From Lingula anatina (taxonomy: Eukaryota > Brachiopoda > Lingulata > Lingulida > Lingulidae), in assembly GCF_001039355.2 (NCBI RefSeq), contig NW_019775924.1, forward strand, positions 566,962-630,961: a stretch of 64,000 nucleotides of DNA, in the 5' to 3' direction. The position numbers and the translations under genes are program-made. The notes below the pieces were generated by a model that saw nothing but the letters and a program-made list of their open reading frames with translations, had not been told where the DNA came from and ran no database searches. Positions 1 through 13,823 of the stretch are shown in pieces. Numbering within the stretch: position 1 is the first letter of the stretch; each line of letters opens with the position of its first letter.

Positions 1-317
1 TTTTTTGGAAAGAAAATAATGGGGTATTTTCAATGTCCAAATATTAACTATCAAAAATTTCAAATTCTGTTGGATGATAAAAGAAAAACAATTGTGTAAA
101 AGGTTTCAAATGCAGTCAAACTGATAAAAAAGAGAAAAAAGACGTCTTTGTGTGCTTTTTTCATATAACGACGTGCTTTGTTTTTTTTAAAATATTTTTT
201 ATGCATGTTATTAAATTTTTTTATCTATTACTTACCTAAAGGTTTTCCTTCGATAATCGTTATGGCTTTGTTTGCAAGATATATGTACCTTAAAGGATAA
301 TTTACATTATATGTAGT

Positions 318-318
<1 letters not shown>

Positions 319-361
<43 letters not shown>
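319..361. repeat. (AAT)n microsatellite
   Basis: Uninterrupted AAT trinucleotide run of about 14 units. Confidence 0.95.
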
Positions 362-1243
362 TCTATTGTTACAATTCCAGCCTGAGATTGAAATTTATAA
401 ATTATTTAAAAAAACTTATATGCAAGTCAATATTACACTTCTAGTTATAAAATAATGTTATGTGATTATCAATTCTATTAAACAATTAGGAACAATATCT
501 ATACAAAACTTTAGAGGTTATTCATTATGAAATATCTCTTAAAACCCTTTTTCACCTTAGGCTTCGCAAATTTATTGTTATCTTTAAGTTTTCTCACATT
601 CTCTACCTGATACAAGTAAATTACAAGGTACAGAAGTAAAGTTGTATTCCAAAAAGCATTTACATTTCTTTCCTACCTTCAAACAAATAAAAAAAGATGT
701 TACCAAACTTTTTGTCACCCTTGCCACTGCAATTGATCTCGATCTCCTTGTATCATAAATTTCTTAACGGCAACAAGACACCACCGCCTTTCGTTTTCTA
801 GTCATGTTCTTGTCAGAGCGATCACAAAAACACTCCATGCGCATCTCTCATGACAAAAAGAAAAAAAGAGGGAAGCTCCAAAGACCACAAAACATTGCTG
901 ACACTTAGTTAATGACTTGGAGCGATTCTGAACACCAAAAGGAAGAATGTTACAGAAGAATGCTCTGTGGTGCGGAAATGGCGCGGGCCAGTAGAAATGG
1001 TGCAGTGAATCATACGATGACAGGGACATCTTGGATATCACTGCCAGAGTGTGTCTGTAATAGTGCACACTGACACAAGCATTTCGGCAGTCATTTATAT
1101 ACCTGTTTCCGTGTCACAAACCAGTTTTCATGTCTAGATATTGTCATTTTTGTCACTTTTATTATCGTTATTTCAAAATTCTAGTAGAAATGTCTTCATG
1201 AAGGTTAATGGAGTTTGATCAAAACTGGTACCCTTAATAATCA

Positions 1244-1287
<44 letters not shown>
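1244..1287. repeat. (ATT)n microsatellite
   Basis: Uninterrupted ATT run of about 14 units, the reverse complement of the motif at 319-361. Confidence 0.95.
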
Positions 1288-2918
1288 GTGTTGTTTATTT
1301 ATGATGTTTTTTATATTTATTTATTAAAAACAAAGCTAGCCTTTTACTTCCAATACGCAATGTATAGCATTGCCGTGAAGATCCTTCAAAGATTACCTCG
1401 GATTTTTAAATAATTTGCAATTGTCACACATTTGAAATATTTTTCTACATATCACATAAAAATAATGAAATAATAAACCATTTTAATGTGCGTTTTATTT
1501 TTACGTATTCCACCGACCTTAAGAACGTTCATACTATTTTGTTTAATCAGCCAGTTAATTGATTGAGTTTTTTTTCTGATTGACAATATTGCTTAGTAGG
1601 ATGTTGCTTTTATACAAAATTTACATTAAATTCAAAGCTGCACAAACCCACGCGCAAAGTCACAATGTGTGTGGATTAAAACACGGTCAGTAAGCACAAG
1701 GAATGGTTAGGTGCAACAAACTCAAACTTACGAATAGACGATCAATATAATGTTCCTACTGTACACAGACATACATAAGTTTATTTCTGATATACTGTTA
1801 TTATATGAACAATTTTGAGATCATAAAAGTATATGCATGTCAATATATGATCTCTAAACTTTATTTATCTATCTTATTTCTTAATAAAAAATTAACTTAT
1901 ATACATTCAAGTGGGTTGTAACCCTTCGTCGAAAGAGAATGAGGATAAGGCCGTTCGGTCCTCTAAAAAGTAGAGAAAGGCAAGACAAAATGGATAAAAT
2001 GGTAGACGACCGCGTCTGACACACCTTTATTTTGAGCAAATACTTTTTGCACCTTTTTTTTTTCAAATGGAAAGATGCATTGGTAATCGGTTTGATAACT
2101 TGCAGTAATTCACAACTGAACCCAGGAAAAAAGATGCATCTTGTTGTTTTAATAATAATAATAATAATAGAGGTTTATAATTGAGGTTTAATTATGCTGT
2201 TAAAACCCCCGCACCGTGGATTTGACATTAATTTCGCCCAAGTTAAAAATTGGAAATATATGTAAAAAGACACAATATTCGACTACTTATCCCGGCCCGT
2301 GTACACTAACCATCAATTTTGTCTCGGATTAATAGATATTTTTACTTTGCCCATACTTTTATCGTACTTCTGTTAAGAAATATTCATAGAGCTATTCATA
2401 GAAGTGTTTCACAATGGAAATTTTCTGTCAAATCAATCAAGTGAAGTAAGCCCGCGAAGAAAATAATATAAAAAAGCAAAATTTGAAATAGGTTATAACC
2501 TGACATATCTTTTAAACTACACCATATACCCAATTTGCAGAGTTATGTTCGTCAATTTTGTATAATTATTTTGATGCTTGTTCATAATTTGTGATAAATT
2601 GTAATTTTATGTATTTATATGCTAGCTGTTATGCCTCCCTTTCCCGCCCTGTAGTGATGGTTTAACACAATGCTGGCGCAACACAGCTGGCTCACCTAAC
2701 ACAATGGGCCAGTTCACAGCACTCCTTTTTCTTCAATTGCTTCTGCTATATCCGAACACGTGCAATCTATTCTTGCCTTAAAGTACTCTTTCTCCGAGGT
2801 AAGAATGAGAAATTGAAAACAAGAGAAAAAAATTGAAATAGGGAAGCATTCCGACGATACGAAAGAGAAAAATGCTTTTCTTATCGGATTTTCAAACGGA
2901 AATGTCTCATTTTTTTTG

Positions 2919-2921
<3 letters not shown>

Positions 2922-2974
<53 letters not shown>
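2922..2974. repeat. (GT)n(GA)n compound microsatellite
   Basis: About 19 GT units run directly into about 8 GA units. Open frames encoding His-Thr or Cys-Val runs on the two strands come only from this tract. Confidence 0.95.
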
Positions 2975-4876
2975 ATTATCAACAATTAAAAAGCATAAGT
3001 ATGATATGCTTTCCCTTCTTACACTTTTTACTCTCACATAGAGACCAAGTTCAACAATCGGTACTGAACGTACGTCAGAGATCTTTGGCTTGACCCTCAT
3101 GGTCAGTGAGACCGGTCATGCAGCCATGGCTCAATACAAAGGTGCACTTAAACTGATTTTTCCTCTGATCATTCGATCAAAACACTTATTATTAACAGTA
3201 TCATCCTCTTTCATCTCGCTAATATCGCCTCTATGCCTTCACTGCTATATTGATCTTCTTATTTCAATTGCTGTTCGGCGAGAGCAAAGGTGAAGTAAGC
3301 GGAGCAATTTGGCATTATCATTTAATAACAGCTTGAACTTTTGGTTGAAAGAACCTTGACTAGTTCGTGCTGCTGTCAACTCAAGAAGTATTCTGTTAAT
3401 TTGCGACTGAAAATATTTCACCCCTTTGCAGTTTGGCATTCTCCTGCTGTTCTAATCAACGTGTTAAAAGTGCCCAAAAGCTCTTGCATGAAATATCCAA
3501 AATGGCTGCCAATTACTGTAAAAATATGCACTCACTAAATTGGCTTAAAATATGACATTAGTTCACTTTCAGTCATAATTTTGAGCAGATTTTTTTTTTT
3601 TGCAAATTTAGAAATCAACACTGAAGTTGCATGCAGCAATTTACTAGGTGGCAATGAAGTAATTGTCTGGAGATAAACAGTCGTACAAACTTAGTAAACC
3701 CCTCTTCTTCTCAATTGAAACAAAACATTCTAACGTATAGCAATCATACTCTGAATGCAAGTAGCATTATTGCAGACAACACGAGCATATTGATCTATAA
3801 GGGTAGACGAAATGTTTATCATATTCCACAGTCCTAATTTTGACAGCCGTTTCAAATTGGCCAAAAATTATACGGTAAGTGTTTGGAGCATTGGGGTTTT
3901 ATTTATCATGTTCATTTTAAAATTGTTTTATTTGTTTAACTGCTTTTTTTTTCAAATAAATGACATCAACAGCCACCATTTTTTTCTTGATTTTTCATTG
4001 GTTCCTTCGTAATATTTGTCATAAATGAAAAATAAATAGATGTCTAATACCTACATAGTATATTTTGTAGTGGCCTGTATGGCACATGCGCGACTCTTAA
4101 TCTTCGTCCGCATTATGTCTATGGCACCTAAGAGCAAACACCAAATTAACTAGGTTTAGTCTCAACTTTTGATAACTAGATGCGTGTTATTTTTAATAGT
4201 AAATAATGATAAAGTAAAACAATATATTAGAATTAGATTTTGAAATGAGAACTTTGTATCGTGGGCCTGTGAAATAATACAAAAGCTAAACTTTAGTGTG
4301 CTAGAAGTAAAATTTAGTGAAAATATCTTTAAATTACGGATAATAATATTAAAAAAATTAAGTTTAGAGATTGGCGTGACTTTTATTAAACTGTCTTTCC
4401 AATATAAAAATATGTTCTAGTAACCTGGTATATCTTTTTTCTTGTGTTCCAAATCTGTATAGTGGAACAAAAAGCGCCAAGGCCACACATTGCAGTTTCC
4501 TGTTATGAAGCGTGATAGGAGCCTAATGAGGTCATTAAGGTGTGAAAAGACAGTATTAGATTTTGCTGACGAGAACGACCAAAGAAAAATGTCGCGATCC
4601 ATAGGGCTTGCACTTTGGTATTTATAAACCTATTCCCGATATTAATTGTATTTTATGCTTGGTGGAGCGAAAATAAACTCTCTTCCCGACTTAGCCTGCG
4701 TCATTTTGTCCCTTATTTGACCAATAATGATCTCTTTGTTTTGTCTTTTGCATGTACACTGCGTGGTCGGTAGATCGAAGTCTTGGCCAATACAAGCTAA
4801 GTAAGATTGTAACTGTACCTATCTTTCCAAAATACTGGCCGTTCTTTCACTGTACAAACCCCTTAGCAAAATAGCA

Positions 4877-5022
4877 TGCCTGTTGTAAATTTGCGGCGAA
4901 TATGCTGCAATACTGCTGCAAATTGCAATTCATTCTTGCAAATTTGCAGCAAATTGCTGCAATATGGCTGTAAAGCAGCAGCATTAATTTTTTTTATGCA
5001 AACTCGTTGCTGCAAACATTTA
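4877..5022. repeat. TTGCAGCAA-rich degenerate internal repeat
   Basis: The words TTGCAGCAA, TTGCTGCAA, TGCTGCAAAT and GCAAATTTGCAGC recur in both orientations over about 145 bases, so the tract can fold on itself. Not simple sequence and not coding. Origin unknown. Confidence 0.6.
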
Positions 5023-5487
5023 ATTTTGCTAAGGGACGTCAGCATAAATGTCCTTTTCATGCCAATTTGAACTTAAGAAATTCTAAGAGGTATAAAGTTT
5101 GGCGAAGTAAAGAAAAGTAAAAATAATATGCGTATGTTGAAAAATGAACACTATGTCCTTTTAAATCGCTAGCTTCCAAGTTTGTCTATACATGTAAGAA
5201 TAATTTATCTCCCCAATTAATTCTATTATTTCACATTCATTCACATTCTATTAGTCTCATGCTATCAATCAAAATAGACAAATACTGGCTCGAGCAGATA
5301 AACATATGTAGCGTAAATCAAGCTTGAGACCAACTCTTGCCATTTCGTTGATTGGTGAAACCGATACCTGCTCGTACAGACACACAGTGCCCTTGCATCT
5401 GAATATGTGTATTGCAATAAAGTGGAATGCGATAGAACTTTCACTTTGCAGTCAATTGAGCTGTGCCAAGTAAGTGTTCCATCTTGA

Positions 5488-5491
<4 letters not shown>

Positions 5492-5560
<69 letters not shown>
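5492..5560. repeat. (TA)n microsatellite
   Basis: About 35 uninterrupted TA units. The Ile-Tyr open frames on both strands are artefacts of it. Confidence 0.95.
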
Positions 5561-5564
<4 letters not shown>

Positions 5565-6538
5565 CCGGCACAATACACTAAACATCACATTAATCAACCG
5601 AAATTACTATTTAATGTTAACAATCAAACTAGACGCTACTCATTAGCGTAAGCATCAGGAATAGAGACACGTAATACATATACATGTACTGTATACTGTA
5701 TACAGCGTACAAACTGGTATAGACGTGTTACTAGATTAATAATTGTTATAAGCTTTACAAACCAAAACATCATCTTCCACTCTTTGCCATTTTTGTTATT
5801 AATTCAATATCACGATTTTTTATTATTTCTTCTTTGGGAAGAGATTAAATTACAAAGAGATTAAATTACAAAGACGTGAAGTTAACGAATTCTATTTTAC
5901 GCTGAATTGGACGAAGAATTCATAATACATAACGATTTAAAAGCTGACAAGCATGATTAATACAGCTCACATATCTAAACCATAAACCGCATGACGGATG
6001 TAACTCCAAGCTCGAGTGTTGCTGGAAACAATTGTTAAACCTCATCGTGCGGTTTCCTTAACTATTCAAGCGACTGTTGAGAACACGAAAAAACAGAGGA
6101 AAGCACGCACGTTTCGTATACCGATATTTTGACGGGCTAAATTAAAGCGAAGCCGTGTCTCAATGACGCACATTTTCATCCTCATTGTGAGAACACAGAA
6201 TTGCCAGGCAAAAATTCTTCAGGTATCAGTGTAAGGTAGCAATTCAAACTGCAAGAGGCATTGTTGATTTAGGACTTCTAAACTTCCTGAACGGGTAGGT
6301 GAGGGTACTTGCGGTTCGCAGTCCCTATTGTAATGCTCGCAATAAATATTTTTGCGATCGTACCATGAAATCGCAGGCTTAAGGCGTAAGTTTGGCGTTC
6401 AAATCACAAATGGAATGTTTGTTTATAAAACCTTACGTTGGTCCTGTTAAAAAAGATAGAGCAGACGAATTGGATTCACGTCACTTTTAAATCATGAACA
6501 ATAGCTTTTTCATTGCCATTGCAGTCGCTTACCCTATT

Positions 6539-6680
6539 GAGTTTTGTCCGGTATCTCAAAAGTACATGTGTACTTGTTTCAACCCAATGTAAATAAATGT
6601 TATGAATAGGGCATATTCAAACCATCAAATGCCTATAAAAACACAAAATACATGTATGGTACCGGAGACAAAAGGTTAAA
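6539..6680. repeat. Short imperfect inverted repeat, MITE-like
   Basis: TTTTGTCCGGTATC near 6543 is matched in inverted orientation by GGTACCGGAGACAAAA near 6658, about 115 bases apart. The interior carries CCCAATG and its complement CATTGGG plus several ACATGTA words. This suggests a small hairpin-forming element; no family was recognised. Confidence 0.4.
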
Positions 6681-7841
6681 CCCTGTTTTCATTGGGTCTG
6701 TACATGTATTGTGCCACTATCATCAAATCAGCCGTAAAACCAATTCACGATACTTGTAATAACTTAGTCTGCAATGCTGAATTAAAAAGGCTTAGTAGAA
6801 TTAGAAAATTAGAAATGTCGAACTGGTTTACCCATTCTTGTCTTTACTTTTGAATAGCTTTTTGCTATCCAACATTAGATAAGACACTGTATCATATCCG
6901 ACAAATTAGTAGACCCGTTCCTGTCCTCAAAATGGGAACATAAACCTGAGATGGCCTTTTATGCCATATCTATATATACATACATACGAAAAGCACTTTT
7001 ACTGTGAACAAATCGTGTTACATATGTAACATACACTATCTTTACAAAATGAAAAGAAGTGCAAATTGCTGGCAAGAAGTGAAAACATGTTTCTTGTTGA
7101 AAATAAAACTGGCCAAATGAACTTTATGGGTAGTGGTGAAACCACAAGAGGGCTTCTTTGTGTTATGGTTGGCGTGGGAATATCATGTTAACGTGTATGT
7201 AACAGTAGCTTCTTTGTAGTGTGATATGTCAATTACTTGCCTTGTCAGTTTACCTAAAACAGACTGTTTGGTACCATTCGTCTGATCAACTTAGATCGAG
7301 TCAGAGTAATCGTTTCATCAGTCCACGCTTATTTTAAAGGTAAAATTTAATATCAAAATGTTTCCTGTGTAGCGAAGATCGGCCCCTGAATTACACAGAG
7401 AATAAATTTCCTACTAATGGACTCGACGTTTAACAACAAAAAACGGTTCTTTTGAATTGGTGCTTATCTCACGGACCAAGTGAAACGCACGGAACTTTTA
7501 ATTGTATTTCAAAATTGTTCGCTATACTTCATTGACATCCCACTTGTAGCTTCTGCACTTTTTAAGTACATGAAAATTTTTATCCAATTGCCATAGTAAC
7601 GTATCTGGTGTGGTTAATTTTAAAAACCACAATTCGAACACACAATAGCCGAATAGGTCGCCTAAGAGTGTCAGTTATACTTTCTTAGAAGAATATTATT
7701 AATTGCATTATGCTCTCGGTCTTTGTTCTACAGTATTTGAATACATATCTTGGCATCTTTCCAGGCATGTGTCTTCCCATTTTCCTTAAATTGGGTCCTG
7801 TCATTCACCTTCGGTGACACCAGACTAAATACACTTTCTCG

Positions 7842-9731
7842 GCCAAGTAGGGCCTAAAAAATAAATGATTCGATGGATAATGAATCGGCCATCCTTTCTA
7901 ATAGACTCAAACATCGCTTGTTATAAATGATTGCCTTTGACCCTAAATAAGTCACCTTAATAGAGGTGGCTACATTCTGGAAGAGGACTTTCTGGAAGAA
8001 ACATTTACAAAATGCGTAATGCCGGCATAGCGGTTTGGGTTTTCATTTTTTTAGTTATTGATTGCCATAAAAGTTCACATTTGATGGGGCATGAGAGGAA
8101 GGGAAGATTTTGGAATTTATTCAGAACAGAAATAATAGACGATTTTATTTTGTGTTTTACTTTTGTGAAAGCTAAAATTGTATGACCCATTACAATTAAA
8201 TTAAAGTCGCGCCTTACGGGTTTTACATGCATATGAGAGTAATAAAGCATGGCGTCCTTAAAAAAGCACTGGTTACGTATTAATTTTTTTTGTCAGACAT
8301 TGCCTTTCTGTCCTGCTCTCGCTATATGTTATTTTTTACTATTGCTATTTTTATTATTCGACTCAGCATCATACAAAAAACTTGCCAAACAAATTTGACT
8401 AATAATGCACCTGCAACTTGATTTAAGAATGACATGCAAAGTCTTATAGAAAATGGACAATTAAACAAAAGATCCCAAAGCTGCCTATCGTGACTTGGGT
8501 AGCAAATGTTTTTGTTAAAAACCCAGAGTATTCTTAACTCGGAGTACACACATTACAATAGTCACACGAAAACCGAGACATACATGTTTATCTGAGGTGT
8601 GAACAAAACTCTATGCAGATGCCTTCACAATAGGTAGATCGGTGAGGTTTTGTTTCGCGGGAAATACAGGAGACAATTTAAGGTCACGCATTGTTAAAAC
8701 ATTTTGATACGATATTTCTGAGGTTATTGTTGACATTTTGTTTATCCGTTGGAAAAGGTCTCTTACGGTCCTTGTACAAAGCATGATGAGTTCTCTAGGA
8801 CATTTATTGAAAAACCATATCAGTTTGTGACTTCTTACTCTGACATTGCTCTTTTAAAGTGAACAATTTTGTTATTTAAACCTCCTTAGCTGGGATACAT
8901 GTAAATATTCACACGCATTGGGGGATAATTTCTCGTGTCTTTTCTGTCACACCATCTCTTTATGCCGAGCACTATTTCTCAGATTGCCTGTTGTTTTCGC
9001 CCACGATATACAGAAGAGAGACGCCTAAAATACGTTTTCTTTATTTTGCATTGCATTTCACCAACTTTCCATAGATCTCGTTAAAGATATATCTGACACA
9101 AAACACTGTATTTTAATACATTATTTTAATTTTTAAAAAGCAAGAAACGCGCGTATTGATCCATATTTTATCCTCGCACGGTCTGCAGCACCCATATACT
9201 GCCCACTCCACAAGACGCTAAATAAAAAAAAAACACAAATATTGGGGACAGGAAGGTATTCCCTGCCTTAAAATGAGTTTGATAGCCATTAAAAGTCATG
9301 TAAGTTCGTGATCACGAACGGAGACTCACCATTCACCTTGATTGCAATCCCTTCTTTTATTTCTTTAATACTACGTTTATTATTATGTCTTGTATATTCA
9401 CTTAAACCCTGCCAGTCCAGAGGACCTGTGTTATCAAAAATCTTGCAGGCCCTCTACTATTACAAACAGTCAAGACCTCTCGGTCTCCCTGGGGGTTCAC
9501 GCTAAATTGCTGTCAGCTTCCGGGAGCCGAGCGCGCACAAAAATTAATTACCCCCTTACAGCTTTTAGTAGGCGGGACAGACATTTAAGCCGATTTAGTT
9601 GACAGCAATCTAGTGAGACTCCCGAGGGGGATAGATCGATCTAAATATATGTGGGAATGGTCTCATAATATGTGCTGTGCACTGCATCTAAGAAAAAAAT
9701 AGTACTAGGGTGATCCGCAGAACAAGGTTAA
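7842..9731. repeat. Left copy of contig overlap 1
   Basis: This segment is nearly identical to 9741-11549. The copies differ by scattered substitutions, small indels and one 76-base indel (8172-8247 present here, absent there). The single N at 9739 separates them. I interpret them as two alleles of one locus placed in tandem by the assembler. No gene is visible in the segment. Confidence 0.8.
9466..9668 (-). mobile_element. MITE family 1 copy (GATCGATC-type), inverted
   Basis: Reverse-complement match to the copy at 15979-16199. Shared blocks include TAGGCGGGACAGACATTTAA, TTAATTACCCCCT and AATCTAGTGAGACTCCC. The right end keeps the terminal block ATAGATCGATCTAAAT followed by GTGGGAATGGTCTC. 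The left terminal repeat is decayed. There is no coding capacity. Confidence 0.65.
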
Positions 9732-9738
9732 GAGCTCG

Positions 9739-9739
9739 N
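9739..9739. other. Single-N contig junction 1
   Basis: The lone N joins two sequence ends that both match the same locus. The seven bases before it (GAGCTCG, with the preceding A giving AGAGCTCG) do not match the other copy and may be linker or low-quality end sequence. Confidence 0.85.
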
Positions 9740-9740
9740 C

Positions 9741-11681
9741 GCCAAGTAGGGCCTAAAAAATAAATGATTCGATGGATAATGAATCGGCCATCCTTTCTAA
9801 TAGACTCAAACATCGCTTGTTATAAATGATTGCCTTTGACCCTAAATAAGTCACCTTGATAGAGGTGGCTACATTCTGGAAGAGGACTTTCTGGAAGAAA
9901 CATTTACAAAATGCGTAATGCCGGCATAGCGGTTTGGGTTTTCATTTTTTTAGTTATCGATTGCCATAAAAGTTCACATTTGATGGGGCATGAGAGGAAG
10001 GGAAGATTTTGGAATTTATTCAGAACAGAGATAATAGACGATTTTATTTTGTGTTTTACTTTTGTGAAAGCATGGCGTCCTTAAAAAAGCACTGGTTACG
10101 TATTAATTTTTTTTGTCAGACATTGCCTTTCTGTCCTGCTCTCGCTATATGTTATTTTTTACTATTGCTATTTTTATTATTCGACTCAGCATCATACAAA
10201 AAACTTGCCAAACAAATTTGACTAATAATGCACTCGCAACTTGATTTAAGAATGACATGCAAAGTCTTATAGAAAATGGACAATTAAACAAAAGATCCCA
10301 AAGCTGCCTATCGTGACTTGGGTAGCAAATGTTTTTGTTAAAAACCCAGAGTATTCTTAACTGGGAGTACACATATTACAATAGTCACACGAAAACCGAG
10401 ACATACATGTTTATCTGAGGTGTGAACAAAACTCTATGCAGATGCCTTCACAATAGGTAGATCGGTGGGGTTTTGTTTCGCGGGAAATACAGGAGACAAT
10501 TTAAGGTCACGCATTGTTAAAACATTTTGATACGATATTTCTGAGGTTATTGTTGACATTTTGTTTATCCGTTGGAAAAGGTCTCTTACGGTCCTTGTAC
10601 AAAGCATCATGAGTTCTCTAGGACATTTATTGAAAAACCATATCAGTTTGTGACTTCTTACTCTGACATTGCTCTTTTAAAGTGAACAATTTTGTTATTT
10701 AAACCTCCTTAGCTGGGATACATGTAAATATTCACACGCATTGGGGGAGAATTTCTCGTGTCTTTTCTGTCACACCATCTCTTTATGCCGAGCACTATTT
10801 CTCAGATTGCCTGTTGTTTTCGCCCACGATATACAGAAGAGAGACGCCTAAAATACGTTTTGTTTATTTTGCATTGCATTTCACCAACTTTCCATAGATC
10901 TCGTTAAAGATATATCTGACACAAAACACTGTATTTTAATACAGTATTTTAATTTTTAAAAAGCAAGAAACGCGCGTGCTGATCCATATTTTATCCTCGC
11001 ACGGTCTGCAGCACCCATATACTGCCCACTCCACAAGACGCTAAATAAAAAAAAACACAAATATTGGGGACAGGAAGGTTTCCCTGCCTTAAAATGAGTT
11101 TGATAGCCATTAAAAGTCATGTAAGTTCGTGATCACGAACGGAGACTCACCATTCACCTTGATTGCAATCCCTTCTTTTATTTCTTTAATACTACGTTTA
11201 CATGCGATTTATTATGTCTTGTATATTCACTATTCCAGAGGACCTGTGTTATCAAAAATCTTGCAGGCCCTCTACTATTACAAACAGTCAAGACCTTTCG
11301 GTCTATCTGGGGGTTCACGCTAAATTGCTGCCAGCTTCCGGGAGCCGAGCGCGCACAAAAATTAATTACCCCCTTACAGCTTTTAGTAGGCGGGACAGAC
11401 ATTTAAGCCGATTTAGCTGACAGCAATCTAGTGAGACTCCCGAGGGGGATAGATCGATCTAAATATCTGTGGGAATGGTCTCATAATATGTGCTGTGCAC
11501 TGCATCTAAGAAAAAAATAGTACTAGGGTGATCCGCAGAACAAGGTTAATTTGAATTGGCCCTGTTCTGCAATATTCTGTAAAAATAGAATATAAAAAGA
11601 CAGAACTATATCCATATCGGAATCGTGATATTTTCTTAATAAGACATTAAAGTTATGAGTTGACAACTCCACACAAAGACA

Positions 11682-11717
<36 letters not shown>

Positions 11718-12688
11718 CGAGTATATACAGTATAATACACATATCTGGACTGCCCGCAACAATTTTGACCCCACTCTCGCAAAATTTCGCTTAATTTCGA
11801 ACTAATTTGTGACTTAGAGGTACCTTAGATGTACCCTTTCAGTAAACCAGAGTTCAATTTTTAAACTTTTGGACGCGAGTCCTACTTTGGAAGAGTCCCT
11901 ATGTAGAGGAGGGAAGGGGGGGGGGGGAGGTTGCCGCTTGAATCTTGAAGATACACTGAAGTTGTTTTTGGAATAAGTTAAAAATGATGGCTGTTCCACT
12001 TTGAGTGGGCGTTTATAAAGAAAGCTTTTTTGGACTGTATATATAAATATTGCACGTGCAATGTAAATGCTCCATAAATGACAGACATTGAAAAAAGAAA
12101 TATTAAAATAACACCCAAGGTGCCATTACTCATCGCGGCAATTGCATTCCAACATATTTTGTATAATTCTCTACAATAACCTCTGAGTAATTTTAGGCGT
12201 GGGTTAAATCAGAGTTTATTTGACGTAAATCCCCAGATATGTTAATTCCTTCAGTTCGTAATAAATGCCACTGCTGCCTGATTAAGCGAGCCATGAGGCA
12301 TACAACGCATTGCGGGCTCCGACTCCCTGTTCCGAAGGAAGACTTTTATTTTTTTACCTGTACTGACAAAAAAAAACGTAAGTATACTTAAGAACGCCTC
12401 GGTATTTGTATTATGTGCGTGGCAGGTTTTTTAAAAAGAACTACAACAGCAAGAAAAATTGCTATCTGATTCACGATAAGAATGTATTTGTATTTTTCTT
12501 TTATATATCACATTCTTTGTTTTGATATTAGCCGATTTCTAGTAGAAATGTTATGTTATGCAAATGTTTTGCAAAAGTTTTTAAAACATTTCAAGAAAAC
12601 GTTTTGGAAACGTTATATGTATACATATTTATCGTTTTCAAGAAATTAACCAAAAACGCTAATAACATGTTTTTGAAAAACGTTATGA
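9741..12688. repeat. Allelic contig lying between two single-N gaps
   Basis: The left part (9741-11549) repeats 7842-9731 and the right part (11546-12688) repeats 12696-13823. The two matching flanks would abut at the same point (AAGGTTAA / TTAATTTGAATTGG) if this contig were removed. The whole 2.95-kb piece is therefore best read as the second haplotype of a locus already represented by its neighbours. It also carries a duplicate of the MITE family 1 copy (about 11275-11490) and a TC microsatellite (11683-11714). Confidence 0.8.
11683..11714. repeat. (TC)n microsatellite, allele 1
   Basis: 16 TC units. The allelic counterpart at 12827-12856 has about 15 units. Confidence 0.95.
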
Positions 12689-12689
12689 N
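12689..12689. other. Single-N contig junction 2
   Basis: Joins the end of the 9741-12688 contig to a contig beginning about 1.1 kb earlier on the same locus. The left flank ends inside an AACGTT-rich tract that continues uninterrupted after 13823 in the right-hand copy. Confidence 0.85.
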
Positions 12690-12695
12690 ACACAC

Positions 12696-12825
12696 TTAAT
12701 TTGAATTGGCCCTGTTCTGCAATATTCTGTAAAAATAGAAAAGACAGAACTATATCCATATCGGAATCGTGATATTTTCTTAATAAGACATTAAAGTTAT
12801 GAGTTGACAACTCCACACAAAGACA

Positions 12826-12859
<34 letters not shown>

Positions 12860-13823
12860 CGAGTATATATAATACACATATCTGGACTGCCCGCAACAAT
12901 TTTGACCCCACTCTCGCAAAATTTCGCTTAATTTCGAACTAATTTGTGACTTAGAGGTACCTTAGATGTTCCCATTCAGTAAACCAGAGTTCAATTTTTA
13001 AACTTTTGGACACGAGTACTACTTTGGAAGAGGCCCTATGTAGAGGAGGGAAGGGGGGGGGGGAGGTTGCCGCTTGAATCTTGAAGATACACTGCAGGTG
13101 TTTTTGGAATAAGTTAAAAATGATGGCTGTTCCACTTTGAGTGGGCGTTTATATAGAAAGCTTTTTTGGACTGTATGTATAAATATTTCACGTGCACTGT
13201 AAATGCTCCATAAATGACAGACACTGAAAAAAGAAATATTAAAATAACACCCAAGGTGCCATTACTCATCGCGGCAATTGCATTCCAACATATTTTGTAT
13301 AATTATCTACAATAACCTCTGAGTAATTTTAGGCGTGGGTTAAGTCAGAGTTTATTTGACGTAAATCCCCAGATATGTTAATTCCTTCAGTTCGTAATAA
13401 ATGCCACTGCTGCCTGATTAAGCGAGCCATGAGGCATACAACGCATTGCGGCTCCAACTCCCTGTTCCGAAGGAAGACTTTTATTTTTTTACCTGTACTG
13501 ACCAAAAAAACGTAAGTATACTTAAGAACGCCTCGGTATTTGTATTATGTGCGTGGCAGGTTTTTTAAAAAGAACTACAACAGCAAGAAAAATTGCTATC
13601 TGATTCACGATAAGAATGTATTTGTATTTTTCTTTTATATATCACATTCTTTGTTTTGATATTAGCCGATTTCTAGTAGAAATGTTATGTTATGCAAATG
13701 TTTTGCAAAAGTTTTTAAAACATTTCAAGAAAACGTTTTGGAAACGTTATGTGTATACATATTTATCGTTTTCAAGAAATTAACCAAAAACGCTATCAAC
13801 ATGTTTTTGAAAAACGTTATGAA
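12696..13823. repeat. Right copy of contig overlap 2
   Basis: Nearly identical to 11546-12688, with scattered substitutions and small indels, including a different TC-repeat length (12827-12856). It continues into single-copy sequence on the right. No coding exon is visible. Confidence 0.8.

Larger units (their letters stand above)
1..7841. other. Gene-free, microsatellite-rich stretch
   Basis: I see no coding exon here with family similarity or a convincing splice context. The longest open frames are explained by simple repeats. It holds a trinucleotide AAT run (319-361), an ATT run (1244-1287), a short AAT run (2149-2168), a GT run passing into a GA run (2922-2974), a TA run of about 35 units (5492-5560), a tract rich in TTGCAGCAA-like words (4877-5022) and a small inverted repeat around 6539-6680. 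The rest is AT-rich unique-looking sequence. Confidence 0.6.

Noticed and set aside
2714-3100. 128-codon open frame with a His-Thr run
   Set aside because: The frame exists because of the GT/GA microsatellite; the flanking composition is not coding-like and no splice context fits.
5265-5651. Ile-Tyr-rich frames on both strands
   Set aside because: Direct product of the TA dinucleotide repeat.
7842-13823. Genuine tandem segmental duplication
   Set aside because: Copy boundaries coincide with single-N junctions, and the outer flanks abut if the middle contig is removed. An allelic assembly artefact is simpler.
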